64,000 nt of DNA, taken from assembly GCF_052113205.1 (NCBI RefSeq), contig NZ_JBFRCU010000030.1:1-64000 (forward strand), written 5' to 3'. Shown here one piece after another: positions 1 through 7,960 of the stretch. Position 1 is the first letter of the stretch. The number at the start of each line of letters is the position of its first letter. The translations under genes and the position numbers were made by a program. Below the pieces are notes generated by a model, which saw only the letters and a program-made list of their open reading frames with translations, ran no database searches and was not told where the DNA came from. Source of the stretch: Inquilinus sp052113205 (lineage in GTDB: Bacteria; Pseudomonadota; Alphaproteobacteria; DSM-16000; Inquilinaceae).

Positions 1-751
1 GCGCCGCCCCGGTCGCGACCAGGGCCAGCAGGGCGATCGCCGCCGAGGCCGCGCCGCGCCGCAGCGCCAGCGCTGCGAGACCGAGCGCCAGGGCCAGTGC
101 CGCCAGGGCGGCGGTGGCGCCATAGCTGGTGCCGCAGCCGGTGGCCCAGGCGATGGGCTGGCCGAGCCCCGCCAGCGGCAGGTCCAGCGCATCCAGCCCC
201 TGCAGCCCGACCGAGATCGGCGCCGCCGCGAGGCCCAGCAGCATCAGCACGGCCGCCATTCGGGCAGCGCCGCGCGGCAGGGCCGCGATCCAGGCGCGGA
301 AGGCGACGGCGCCGACGCCGAGGAACAGCGCGGCGTAGAGGACAATCCGGACCAGCCAGATTGCCGCCTGCACCGGCCGGTCCGCCGTGTCCGCCGCCTG
401 GGGCGGCGCGGCGCCGGGCGCGCCGATCGAGAACACCACCGACCCACCGACCGGGTGCCCGTCCTCCGACACCACGCGCCAGCTCAGCACATGGGTGCCG
501 GGGCCGAGGCCGGGCGGCGCCGCGATCACCAGGGTCGCGTCCTCCAGCCGGGCGTCGCCCAGCGCCACGGCGCTGCCGTCGGGCCGGATCAGCCGCAGCA
601 CCAGGGGCGACACCGGCTCGTTGAAGCCCAGGCGGAAGCTGCCGGGTGCCGTTCCCAGCACCGCATTCTCCGCCGGCTCCGCCTGGATCAGCGAGGCATG
701 CGCCCACGCCGCCTGCGGGGCGAGGAGGGTGAGGAGGAGAACGAGAAGGAC
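1..751 (-). CDS. CopC-CopD fusion copper resistance/uptake protein (partial, C-terminus beyond window)
   Basis: The minus frame reads through the window start. It begins with a hydrophobic leader (VLLVLLLTLLAPQAAWA), then a mature His start and a CopC-like beta domain containing SVVFSIGAP, then CopD-like membrane helices. CopC binds periplasmic copper and CopD is the membrane partner; fusions of the two are common. It is the last gene of the copper operon that starts near 2978. No ATG, GTG or TTG precedes the leader within a normal distance: codons upstream run into a palindromic repeat (756-847). The nearest in-frame candidate is a TTG at 841-839, which would translate the repeat. The family call is good; the start is unresolved. 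Confidence 0.8.
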
Positions 752-755
752 GGTT

Positions 756-847
756 CGTAGGTTGGGTTCGCGATGAGCGAACCCAACATGCCTGTCAGCC
801 GTCGCTGCGGCCCGATGTTGGGTTCGCGAATGCGAACCCAACCTACG
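756..847. repeat. REPIN-like palindromic element (GTAGGTTGGGTTCGC family)
   Basis: The 16-base ends CGTAGGTTGGGTTCGC (756-771) and its exact reverse complement (832-847) face each other. Each end also folds on itself with an inner copy: GCGAACCCAACATG at 776-789, and ATGTTGGGTTCGCG near 814-827. Two REP hairpins in inverted orientation is REPIN architecture. It lies between ycnI and copCD and covers the place where the copCD start codon should be. Confidence 0.85.
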
Positions 848-855
848 ATGCGCCG

Positions 856-1371
856 TCACTTCTTCGGCAACAGCTTGATGCCCGGCGCGGGGGTCTCGTA
901 GTCGTCGGCATCCTTGCCCTCGGCCGGGATCTCGATCCAGCGGTCGGTGCCGGCCTCGCAGTCCTGGACCACCGGGAAGTACAGATGCGCCCCGGGCTTC
1001 AGCCCGGCGGTCAGGTAGCCGCGGAAGACGAATTCGTCATAGAACTCGTCCGGCAGCCTGCCGCCGCTCCACACCACCTCGGTCACGCCTTCGCTGGTGG
1101 GCGTGCCGTAATAGTCGTAGGACGCGGCGTATTTGCCCTTCACCGTCTCCAGCGTCCAGCCGGGCTTCGGCATCGGCTTGACCGCGATCATCCCCTCGGG
1201 AATCTGGACGCGGATCTTCACGGTGGGCGAGCCTTCGCAGCCATGCGGCACGCGCAACACCGCCTTGTAGGTGCCGCCGACCGGCGCCTCCTGCGTCTCC
1301 AGCGTGACATGGGCGAAGGCCGGGGCGGACGCGGCCAACAGGGCCACCGCAGGCAGGAATGATTTCAGCAT
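856..1371 (-). CDS. ycnI: YcnI family copper-binding protein (DUF1775)
   Basis: 171 residues. The signal peptide ends AFA and leaves His21 as the first mature residue, as in YcnI proteins where an N-terminal His helps to hold Cu(II). The rest is a single beta-sandwich DUF1775 domain with the conserved VPHGC and KPGW stretches. It is exported to the periplasm. It sits between the SCO gene (51 bases upstream) and copCD, matching the usual ycnI/copCD neighbourhood, so a role in periplasmic copper binding or transfer is likely. ATG start with a leader of normal length. Confidence 0.88.
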   Translation of the reverse strand: MLKSFLPAVALLAASAPAFAHVTLETQEAPVGGTYKAVLRVPHGCEGSPTVKIRVQIPEGMIAVKPMPKPGWTLETVKGKYAASYDYYGTPTSEGVTEVVWSGGRLPDEFYDEFVFRGYLTAGLKPGAHLYFPVVQDCEAGTDRWIEIPAEGKDADDYETPAPGIKLLPKK

Positions 1372-1422
1372 GACTATCTCCAGGCTGCCGGCTCGGCCGG
1401 CAATGATTGAACGGGAAAAGGA

Positions 1423-2025
1423 CTAGGTGCCGCTGATCAGGCGGCGTAATGCGGCCAGCCGCTCCGGCTCGGGCGTGCCATAGGCGATGGTGTCGGTGAA
1501 CCGCCCCTCGGCATCCATCAGATACACCATGGCCGAATGGTCCATGGTGTAGTCGCCGTCGCTGGTCGGCACCTTGCGCCAGTACACCCGGTAGGATTTC
1601 GCCACGGCGGCGATCTCGTCCGGGCTGCCGGTCAGCCCGGTGATGCGGCGGTCGAAGGACTGCAGGTATTCCCGCAACATCTCCGGCCGGTCGCGCTCCG
1701 GATCGACGGTGACGAACAGCACGCGCAGCCGGTCGGCGTCGGGGCCCAGCGCCTCCAGCGCCTGCGACATCTCCCACAGCGTGGTCGGACAGACCTCCGG
1801 GCAATGGGTGAAGCCGAAGAACACGGCGAAGGGCCGGCCCTTCAGCTCGGCGTCGCTCAGCGTCGTCCCGGCCTGGTCGGTCAGCCGGAACGGGCCGCCC
1901 GGCAGCGCGCCGGACACCACCGGGCGGGTCGACGGGTCCTTGGAATAGACCAGCAGGAAGCCGGCGCCTCCCACCAGGATGGCGGTGATGGCCAGCAGCA
2001 CCGGCACCAGGATGCGGGCGCGCAT
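1423..2025 (-). CDS. SCO1/SenC family thioredoxin-fold copper chaperone
   Basis: 200 residues from the ATG at 2025. One N-terminal membrane anchor (about residues 5-27) is followed by a thioredoxin-like domain. The copper ligands are visible: C75 and C79 in FTHCPEVCP, and the distal His in DHSAMVYL. SCO proteins deliver copper to the CuA site of cytochrome oxidase. A longer start at 2064 exists, but 2025 is one base after the stop of the PCuAC gene, the normal spacing for translational coupling. Membrane-anchored, facing the periplasm. Confidence 0.92.
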   Translation of the reverse strand: MRARILVPVLLAITAILVGGAGFLLVYSKDPSTRPVVSGALPGGPFRLTDQAGTTLSDAELKGRPFAVFFGFTHCPEVCPTTLWEMSQALEALGPDADRLRVLFVTVDPERDRPEMLREYLQSFDRRITGLTGSPDEIAAVAKSYRVYWRKVPTSDGDYTMDHSAMVYLMDAEGRFTDTIAYGTPEPERLAALRRLISGT

Positions 2026-2026
2026 C

Positions 2027-2506
2027 TCAATGCCCTGCCCCGGTCGAGCCGATGGATTGGACATCGAAGGTGACCGGGATGGTGCCGGCCTTCTCGAGGG
2101 TCATGGTGCCGGCGAAGCTCTCGCCCGCCTTCAGCGGCCGCTTCAGCTCCAGCAGCATCAGGTGGTAGCCGCCGGGCGCCAGCGCGGCGGTGCTGTTGGC
2201 CGGGACGGGCACGCCGCCCTCGACCGGCCGCATGGTCATGATGCCGTCCTTGACGCCCATCTCGTGGATCTCGACCCGGCCGGCCACCTCGGCTGTGACC
2301 GAGACCAGCCGGTCCGGCTCGGACCCGTGGTTGCGGATCTCGGCATAGCCGCCGCCGACCTTCGCCGCCGGCGGCGTCGCCCGGGCCCAGGGGTGGACCA
2401 CCTCGATCGAGCCGGATTTGAATTCGTGCGCGGCGGCCGGGCCGATGGCCAGCAGGGCCAGGGCGGCGGCGAGGACGGCAGAACGCAGTCGTGCCATCAG
2501 GGACAT
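2027..2506 (-). CDS. PCuAC family periplasmic copper chaperone
   Basis: 159 residues from the ATG at 2506, with a signal peptide ending AAAHEF. The copper site follows the family pattern: HEM, then MTM about ten residues on, then HLML. PCuAC passes Cu(I) to SCO and the CuA site. It lies directly before the SCO gene with one base between them, so the two are surely co-translated. A second in-frame ATG at 2497 is possible. Confidence 0.9.
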   Translation of the reverse strand: MSLMARLRSAVLAAALALLAIGPAAAHEFKSGSIEVVHPWARATPPAAKVGGGYAEIRNHGSEPDRLVSVTAEVAGRVEIHEMGVKDGIMTMRPVEGGVPVPANSTAALAPGGYHLMLLELKRPLKAGESFAGTMTLEKAGTIPVTFDVQSIGSTGAGH

Positions 2507-2600
2507 GGGATGTGCTCCAGGCTTTGGCCGGGCGGCGCGTCTGTGGCGCCAGGCTCCGGCCGTGAACCGATTGGGCCCGCCGGCGGCGGACACGGCTGGG

Positions 2601-2978
2601 TCAGGCCTGGGCGGGAGGGGCTCGTGGATTGGCCGGAGAACGCTGTGGCGCGGTCGCGACCGGCGCCAATGGCAAGGGCGCGGGCTCGGTCCGGCCGGCC
2701 AGATGCGGCACCAGCAGCACGGCGACGAAGGCCGGCACCGGGGCGCCGCTGAACATGCTGCAACCGGTGGTGCAGCAATCGGGCAGATGCGGATGGCCGG
2801 CCGGCTGGTCGGGACGGACAGGCGCAGACCCGTCATCGGTCTGGCAGAGGGCGGAGAGCGGGTCGAAGGCGGGCGCCGCGCTGGCGCCGATGGCGAGACC
2901 GCCGAGGATGGCTTGGATGAACAGCAGATAGGCCGCGCCGAGCGCGACCCATGATGTCCGTCTCCGTGCCGACCTCAT
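2601..2978 (-). CDS. DUF2946 family protein, probable metal-related
   Basis: 125 residues from the ATG at 2978; a GTG two codons upstream is also possible. An N-terminal helix (WVALGAAYLLFIQAILGGL) is followed by a Cys-rich segment, DCCTTGCSMF, then a second hydrophobic stretch and a Pro/Ala-rich tail. This matches the small DUF2946 proteins found in copper operons. The Cys cluster suggests metal binding; no biochemical role is established. It is the promoter-proximal gene of the copper cluster. Confidence 0.7.
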   Translation of the reverse strand: MRSARRRTSWVALGAAYLLFIQAILGGLAIGASAAPAFDPLSALCQTDDGSAPVRPDQPAGHPHLPDCCTTGCSMFSGAPVPAFVAVLLVPHLAGRTEPAPLPLAPVATAPQRSPANPRAPPAQA

Positions 2979-3083
2979 GCGCACGTGTCCGTGCTCCCCC
3001 TTCGTCCCGGCCGGGATATCACGGCCGTGGCCGGGCGCAAACCCGGCCGGTCTGCGACATGGTGCCCGCGATCAGCCCCCGAC

Positions 3084-3851
3084 TCACGAGATTTTGAAGC
3101 CACGGGCCAGCGCATCGGCGTTGCGCGCCAGCAGGCCGAGATCGGTGCCGACCGCGACGAAGCGGTAGCCCCAGTCGATGTAGCGCCGGGCCTCGGCCTC
3201 GACCGAGGTCAGGATGCCGGCCGGCTTGCCGATCGCGGTCAGGCGCCGCACCGCGTCCTGGATCGCGGCCTGCACCTCCGGATGCTGGGAGTTGCCGATA
3301 TGGCCCAGCGACGCCGACAGGTCGGACGGGCCGATGAACACGCCGTCGACGCCGTCGACCGAGGCGATCTCCTCGATCCGCGCCAACGCCTCGCCGGTCT
3401 CGACCTGCAGCAGCACGCAGATCTCGGCATCGGCCTTCTTCAGGTAGTCGGTCACCCGGCCGTAATGGCTGCCGCGGCCGCTGGTGGTGATGCCGCGGAT
3501 GCCGGCCGGCGGATAGCGGCAGGCGGCCACGGCGCGGCGCGCCTCATCGGCGTTCTGGACGAAGGGGATCAGCAGCGCCTGGGCGCCGATGTCCAGGATG
3601 CGCTTGATCAGCACCGGGTCGTTCCAGGCCGGCCGCACGATGCCCGTGGCCGTGCCGCGCGAAGCGGCCTGTAACTGCGCCAGCAGGTCCGGCAGCTCGT
3701 TCGGCGAGTGCTCTGTATCGAACAGGATCCAGTCGAAGCCGCTGTCGCCGATGATCTCGGCGACGATGTTGCTGCACAGGCTGCTCCACAGCCCGATCTG
3801 GGTCTGTCCCGCGGCCAGCGCCGCCTTGAACCGGTTGCGGTCGAGTTCCAT
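3084..3851 (-). CDS. HpcH/HpaI family class II aldolase
   Basis: 255 residues, the normal family length. Landmarks of the metal-dependent pyruvate aldolases are present: DTEHSP near residue 45, VRPAWND, the metal-ligand region LLQVETGEAL and GPSDLSASLG. The family retro-aldolises 4-hydroxy-2-oxoacids such as 4-hydroxy-2-oxoheptanedioate or 2-keto-3-deoxy sugar acids to pyruvate plus an aldehyde. No pathway neighbour tells which substrate applies. ATG at 3851, monocistronic or paired with the gene upstream at 4658. Confidence 0.88.
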   Translation of the reverse strand: MELDRNRFKAALAAGQTQIGLWSSLCSNIVAEIIGDSGFDWILFDTEHSPNELPDLLAQLQAASRGTATGIVRPAWNDPVLIKRILDIGAQALLIPFVQNADEARRAVAACRYPPAGIRGITTSGRGSHYGRVTDYLKKADAEICVLLQVETGEALARIEEIASVDGVDGVFIGPSDLSASLGHIGNSQHPEVQAAIQDAVRRLTAIGKPAGILTSVEAEARRYIDWGYRFVAVGTDLGLLARNADALARGFKIS

Positions 3852-3866
3852 CCATCGTCCTTTCGC

Positions 3867-4658
3867 TCAGACCGCCCGCCGCGTCTCGCAGCGGCGCATC
3901 GCCGTGATGTCGCCCCGGAACTCGGCCCGGCCCTGCGCCGCCAGCTGGCGCAGCCGCCAAAAGCAAAAGGCGTCGGTGGCGAAGAAGCCGGTGATGGTGC
4001 CCATCGGCCGGCCGATCACGCGGGCGGCCGGCTCCCAGTCGGGGCCGAGCGCCGCCAGGATCTCGCCGTCATGGGCTTCGATCGGGTGGGTGGTGATGGT
4101 GCCGGCGCGGTGGTGGCGCAGACCCCCGCTTTCGGCGCGCAGACGCGCCCACTCCGCGGCCAGCCGGGCCCGTCGCTCAGGCGCGACCGGCCGGGCCGCG
4201 GCCGTGGCGATGTCCTCCGGCGGCAGCATCGCCACCGCCGCCATGTCGCGCCGCCCGGCTTGGGGCAGCAGCTCCGGGCCGACCGCCACCTCCTCGACCG
4301 GCGTGGCCGCGTCGCGCAGCGCCCACAGCGCCCGGCGCAGCATCAGCTGCTCGGCGGCGCCGGTGCCGTGCCAGATGACGATTTTCGCCGCCGCATCCGG
4401 CAGATCGCGCAACGCAGCCGACTCGGCAGCCAGTTGCTCGACGAAGGTCCCGCCGGTCTCGATCGCCGCGCGGTCCTCGTCCGGGAACACCGCGTGCCAG
4501 AAGGCGGCGCGGGCGTCGGGCCGGTCGCTGTCGACATCGTCCAGCGGGCCGACCGCCAGGTCGTCACGCAGGACCAGCACCGCCGACCCGGGCAGCCCTG
4601 CGCGGATCACCCCGGCGGCGCTGTCGCCGCAGCACAGATGCAGCACGGGACCAGTCAT
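3867..4658 (-). CDS. DUF1835/DUF3658 domain protein
   Basis: 263 residues from the ATG at 4658, preceded by a strong AAGGAG; an upstream in-frame start at 4706 lacks this. The N-terminal domain has the DUF1835 signature LHLCCGDSAAG, with DDLAVGP downstream. The C-terminal half resembles DUF3658 (GTITGFFATDAFCFWRLRQL). The proteins are cytoplasmic and no reaction is established. It ends 15 bases before the aldolase start, so the two are probably co-transcribed. Confidence 0.7.
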   Translation of the reverse strand: MTGPVLHLCCGDSAAGVIRAGLPGSAVLVLRDDLAVGPLDDVDSDRPDARAAFWHAVFPDEDRAAIETGGTFVEQLAAESAALRDLPDAAAKIVIWHGTGAAEQLMLRRALWALRDAATPVEEVAVGPELLPQAGRRDMAAVAMLPPEDIATAAARPVAPERRARLAAEWARLRAESGGLRHHRAGTITTHPIEAHDGEILAALGPDWEPAARVIGRPMGTITGFFATDAFCFWRLRQLAAQGRAEFRGDITAMRRCETRRAV

Positions 4659-4715
4659 CGCGACTCCTTCCGGACCGCGACTATAGCAACCCGATCGCGG
4701 CGGCACAGCGCGGCG

Positions 4716-6182
4716 CTACGACGTCGCCGATTCGGCCTCGCCCGAAGGCTGGGCCGCCGGAGGCCGGGGCAGCAGCGCCGCGCCCAGCAGCGCCGCCAGC
4801 GCGGCGAAGCCGGCCCCGGCCAGGAAGGCGGCCTGATAGCCGCCGACCAGCGCCACCGGCTGGGCAGCGCCCGCGGCCAGCAGACCGCCGGTGCGCGACG
4901 CCGCTAGGCTGGCCAGGATCGCGAGGCCGAGCGCCCCGCCCATCATGAAAGCGGTGTTGACCATGCCGGAGGCGAGGCCGGACTCGGTCGGTGTGACCTC
5001 GCTCATCGCCGCCAGCAGCACCGGGTTCAGCGCCATGCCGCAGCCGAGGCCGAGCAGCAGCATGCCGGGCAGCACATGCAGGGCGAAGCGACCCTCCACC
5101 GGTGCCCAGGCGAACAGCGCGAGCCCGGCCGCCGCCAGCAGCAGCCCGACCACGATCGGCAGACGGATGCCGAAGCGCATCACCAGCTTCGCCGACAGGC
5201 CGAGTGAGAAGGCCGCCATGATCAGGTTGGCCGGCAGAAAGGCCAGGCCGACCTCCATCGGGCCATAGCCCAGCACCTGCTGCATGTAGAGGGCGGACAG
5301 GAAGAACCAGGCGAACATCGCGGCCGCCCACAGCACGCCGACGACATTGGCCACAGCCAGGCTGCGCAGCCGGAACAGGCCGAGCGGCATCAAGGGCGCC
5401 GCCACCCGGCTCTCGATCACCACGAAGGCCACCAGCAGCACCACGGCGCCGCCGAGCAGGCCGAGCGTGTGGGCCGAGGTCCAGCCGGCCTCGTTGCCGT
5501 TGACGATGGCATAGACCGCCAGCATCAGCGCCGCGGTCACCGCGATCGCGCCGGCGATGTCGAGCCGCCCGTCCGCCGCCTCGTTGCGAGTCGCCGAGAG
5601 CAGCGCCAGCGACAGGGCAAAGACGGCGATACCGATCGGCAGGTTGATCAGGAAGATCCAGTGCCAGCTCAACGCCCCGGTCAACAGGCCGCCCAGCAGC
5701 ACGCCGATGCTGCCGCCGCCGGCGCAGACGAAGCCGTAGACGCCCATGGCCTTGGCCCGGTCGGCCGGCTCGGTGAACAGGTCCATGATCAGCGACAGGG
5801 CGACGGCGGAGACCACGGCGCCGCCCAGCCCCTGCACCGCCCGGGCGGCGACCAGGAAGGTTTGGCTCGTCGCGAGGCCGCAGACCAACGATGCCACGGT
5901 GAACACGGCCAGGCCGATCAGGAACAGCCGGCGGTGGCCGAACAGGTCGCCCAGCCGACCGCCCAGCAGCAGGAAGCCGCCGAAGGTCAGCATGTAGCCG
6001 TTCACCACCCAGGCGAGGGTCGAATCGTTGAAGCCGAGATCCGCCTTGATCGAGGGCAGCGCCACGTTCACGACGGTCGAATCCAGCACGATCATCAGCA
6101 CGCCGAGGCACAGCACGCCCAGCGCCAGCCAGCGTCCATTCTGGGGCGCCGCCGCGCTGGAATCGGCATGGCGGTCGGTCAT
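4716..6182 (-). CDS. MFS transporter, DHA2 (14-helix) drug:H+ antiporter family
   Basis: 488 residues from the ATG at 6182, which has GGGGAG upstream; a start at 6242 gives an unsupported extension. The family motif LDSTVVNVALP in helix 1, the GGRLGDLFGHRR loop and about 14 hydrophobic segments identify an EmrB/QacA-like exporter of the inner membrane. There is no adjacent EmrA adaptor, so substrate and partner are unknown. The upstream region (6268-6294) shares a 27-bp motif with the AHSA1 operon, which suggests joint control of a detoxification set. Confidence 0.9.
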   Translation of the reverse strand: MTDRHADSSAAAPQNGRWLALGVLCLGVLMIVLDSTVVNVALPSIKADLGFNDSTLAWVVNGYMLTFGGFLLLGGRLGDLFGHRRLFLIGLAVFTVASLVCGLATSQTFLVAARAVQGLGGAVVSAVALSLIMDLFTEPADRAKAMGVYGFVCAGGGSIGVLLGGLLTGALSWHWIFLINLPIGIAVFALSLALLSATRNEAADGRLDIAGAIAVTAALMLAVYAIVNGNEAGWTSAHTLGLLGGAVVLLVAFVVIESRVAAPLMPLGLFRLRSLAVANVVGVLWAAAMFAWFFLSALYMQQVLGYGPMEVGLAFLPANLIMAAFSLGLSAKLVMRFGIRLPIVVGLLLAAAGLALFAWAPVEGRFALHVLPGMLLLGLGCGMALNPVLLAAMSEVTPTESGLASGMVNTAFMMGGALGLAILASLAASRTGGLLAAGAAQPVALVGGYQAAFLAGAGFAALAALLGAALLPRPPAAQPSGEAESATS

Positions 6183-6267
6183 GGCGTTCTCCCCTGATGC
6201 TGTGCCGTGCGGTCGGCCGGCCTCGATGGGCGCAGCCGCCATGGCAGGGCCCCGGATCGGCGGCCTC

Positions 6268-6294
6268 GTTTCTTAACTTTGGGGTTGAGTATCA
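6268..6294 (-). promoter_or_regulatory. Candidate operator shared with the AHSA1/SnoaL/GST operon (copy 1)
   Basis: On the minus strand this reads TGATACTCAA, eight bases, then GTTAAGAAAC-like sequence, 86 bases before the MFS start. It aligns without gaps to 7839-7865 with 19 of 27 identities. The outer parts form a rough dyad (CTnAA and TTAAG). The binding protein is unknown. Confidence 0.5.
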
Positions 6295-6338
6295 CGCTTC
6301 GGCCGGCCGGGGCAAGACCCCGATCCTAGCCACCAGCG

Positions 6339-6923
6339 TCAGATCAGGCCCTCGTGGCGCAGCGCCTGCTGCACCGCCGGCCTCGCCTCCACCCGGTCGG
6401 AATAGGCCGGCAGCGGGTCGGGCAACGGCAGGTTCAGCGCCTTGGCCCAGCGCAACATGACGTAGAGATAGGCGTCGGCCACGCTCATCTCCCGGCCGAA
6501 CAGATAGTCGCCATCCAGCCGCCCGGCGAGATAGGCGAAGCGCTGCGCCGCCACCCCGTCGACGACCTCCTTCTCCTGGTCGCCGGTCGGGAAGATCGAC
6601 CGGATCAGCAGCTTGTGCAGTTCGGCGGCGATGAAGCTCAGCATCTCGGCCAGCCGGACCCGCCCCAGCTCTCCGCCGGGCGCCAGCTGCGGCGCGCGCT
6701 CCGCCACCCAGGTTAGGATCGCGGCGTTCTCGGTCAGCACCGTGCCGTCATCCAGCACCAGCGCCGGGACGTAGCCCTTTGGATTGATCGCGGTGAAATC
6801 GTCACCCGCTTCGGTCCGCCGGGTCGGGATGTCGACCTTGATCCGGTCGAATTCCAGCCCGGCCTCGTGCAGGGCGATGTGATCGGCCAGGCTGCAGGCG
6901 CCGGGGGCGAGGTACAGTTTCAT
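6339..6923 (-). CDS. Glutathione S-transferase family protein
   Basis: 194 residues from the ATG at 6923 (GGAGGAGG upstream). The N-terminal thioredoxin-like domain starts MKLYLAPGACSLADH, as in bacterial beta-class GSTs such as GstA, where the motif Cys helps to bind glutathione; the C-terminal part is the all-helical domain. It conjugates or reduces electrophiles with glutathione in the cytoplasm. It is the third gene of a minus-strand operon after AHSA1 and SnoaL-like genes. Confidence 0.88.
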   Translation of the reverse strand: MKLYLAPGACSLADHIALHEAGLEFDRIKVDIPTRRTEAGDDFTAINPKGYVPALVLDDGTVLTENAAILTWVAERAPQLAPGGELGRVRLAEMLSFIAAELHKLLIRSIFPTGDQEKEVVDGVAAQRFAYLAGRLDGDYLFGREMSVADAYLYVMLRWAKALNLPLPDPLPAYSDRVEARPAVQQALRHEGLI

Positions 6924-6955
6924 GGCAGGGCCTCCTCCGTGTCTGGATGACGCGA

Positions 6956-7312
6956 TCACGACTCGCTCTTCGGCAGCGACCCGAAATAGACCACGACCTC
7001 CCGAACCCGGCCGGCCTCGAAGCGGAAGTGCTCGACGTTGCGAAAGCGGATGCCGGAGGTCAGCTCCAGCTCGTACTGCACCAAGGCCTCGTCACCGCGG
7101 TCGAACAGCCGCTCGATGGTGAAGCGGCGCATCGCCTTGCTGTTCGGCCAGCAGCGCTCGAAATAGGCCGCCCGGTCGACGTGGTCGTCATACGGGCTGG
7201 TGAAGGTAAAGCCCTCGCCCACCAGGCTTTCGAGGGTCGCCCGATCCTTAGTCTCATAGGCGCCGTAATAGGCCCGGATCAACGCCGGGACGTCGGTCTT
7301 ACCCGTGTCCAT
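6956..7312 (-). CDS. SnoaL-like / nuclear transport factor 2-fold protein
   Basis: 118 residues from the ATG at 7312. The pattern of an N-terminal helix (ALIRAYYGAYETKD), FTFTSPYDDH and a curved beta sheet ending VREVVVYFG fits the SnoaL-like cone fold. Members are small isomerases, hydrolases or ligand binders, so function cannot be read from sequence. It sits 31 bases after the AHSA1 gene and 32 before the GST gene. Confidence 0.75.
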   Translation of the reverse strand: MDTGKTDVPALIRAYYGAYETKDRATLESLVGEGFTFTSPYDDHVDRAAYFERCWPNSKAMRRFTIERLFDRGDEALVQYELELTSGIRFRNVEHFRFEAGRVREVVVYFGSLPKSES

Positions 7313-7343
7313 CGCTCGCTCCTCCAGTGTGGGAAAGGCGGGA

Positions 7344-7814
7344 TCAGTGCGCCGCCCGCCGCCGCAGCAGGGCATCGAGCTTGACCAGCAGCGAGCGCCA
7401 GCCGCCCTCCCGGATCTCCGGCTGGTCGCCGCCATCCAGGAAAGCCGCCTGCTCGGTGAAGATCAGCCTGGTGCCTGCCCCGTCCGGCAGCAGCTCGACC
7501 GTGCTCAGCGAGGCCGAGATCCGGGTGTCGCCGCGGTCGATGGTGTAGCTGAACACGATGCGCCGGTCCGGCACGATGTCGGCGTAGCGGGTCTCGTTGC
7601 GGTAGACCGGGTCGCCGGCCGGGCCGAAGCGGCTGGTCTCAAGGCCGCCGATGCGGAAGTCGAATCGCGGCTCCACCAGCGCCCAGTCCTCGCCGGGCGC
7701 GCCCCAGACCAGCCGCGCGGCGGGGTCGGCCCAGGCCGCGAACACCCGGGCCGGCGTCGCGTCGTAGCGCCGCTCGATGGTGAAGCCGCCGTGCTGCACG
7801 GATCGCTCGCTCAT
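7344..7814 (-). CDS. SRPBCC/AHSA1-domain protein
   Basis: 156 residues. It has the START-like fold signature of activator of Hsp90 ATPase homologue 1-like proteins: FTIERRYDATPARVFAAWADP, and a C-terminal GGWRSLLVKLDALL helix. Such proteins bind hydrophobic ligands and often sit beside an ArsR regulator; none is next to this one. First gene of the AHSA1/SnoaL/GST operon. GGAGG is close upstream of the ATG, and the shared 27-bp motif ends 24 bases before it. Confidence 0.85.
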   Translation of the reverse strand: MSERSVQHGGFTIERRYDATPARVFAAWADPAARLVWGAPGEDWALVEPRFDFRIGGLETSRFGPAGDPVYRNETRYADIVPDRRIVFSYTIDRGDTRISASLSTVELLPDGAGTRLIFTEQAAFLDGGDQPEIREGGWRSLLVKLDALLRRRAAH

Positions 7815-7838
7815 GGCGTTTCCTCCCGGCGCGCTCTT

Positions 7839-7865
7839 GTTGCTTAAGTGGCAGCTTCAGTATCA
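7839..7865 (-). promoter_or_regulatory. Candidate operator shared with the MFS exporter gene (copy 2)
   Basis: Minus strand: TGATACTGAA, eight bases, then CTTAAGCAAC-like sequence just upstream of the AHSA1 start. It has the same 27-base length and spacing as 6268-6294, with conserved TGATACT, AA, TTAAG and AAC blocks. The position could also overlap a core promoter. Confidence 0.5.
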
Positions 7866-7960
7866 TGGTGGTCGGGCGGAGGCAAGGCGGCGTGCCGGCG
7901 GTTTTGACCTGGACGGCAACGACGCGGTAGAAGCAGCCCCTTCCGGTTCCTCATCACAAC

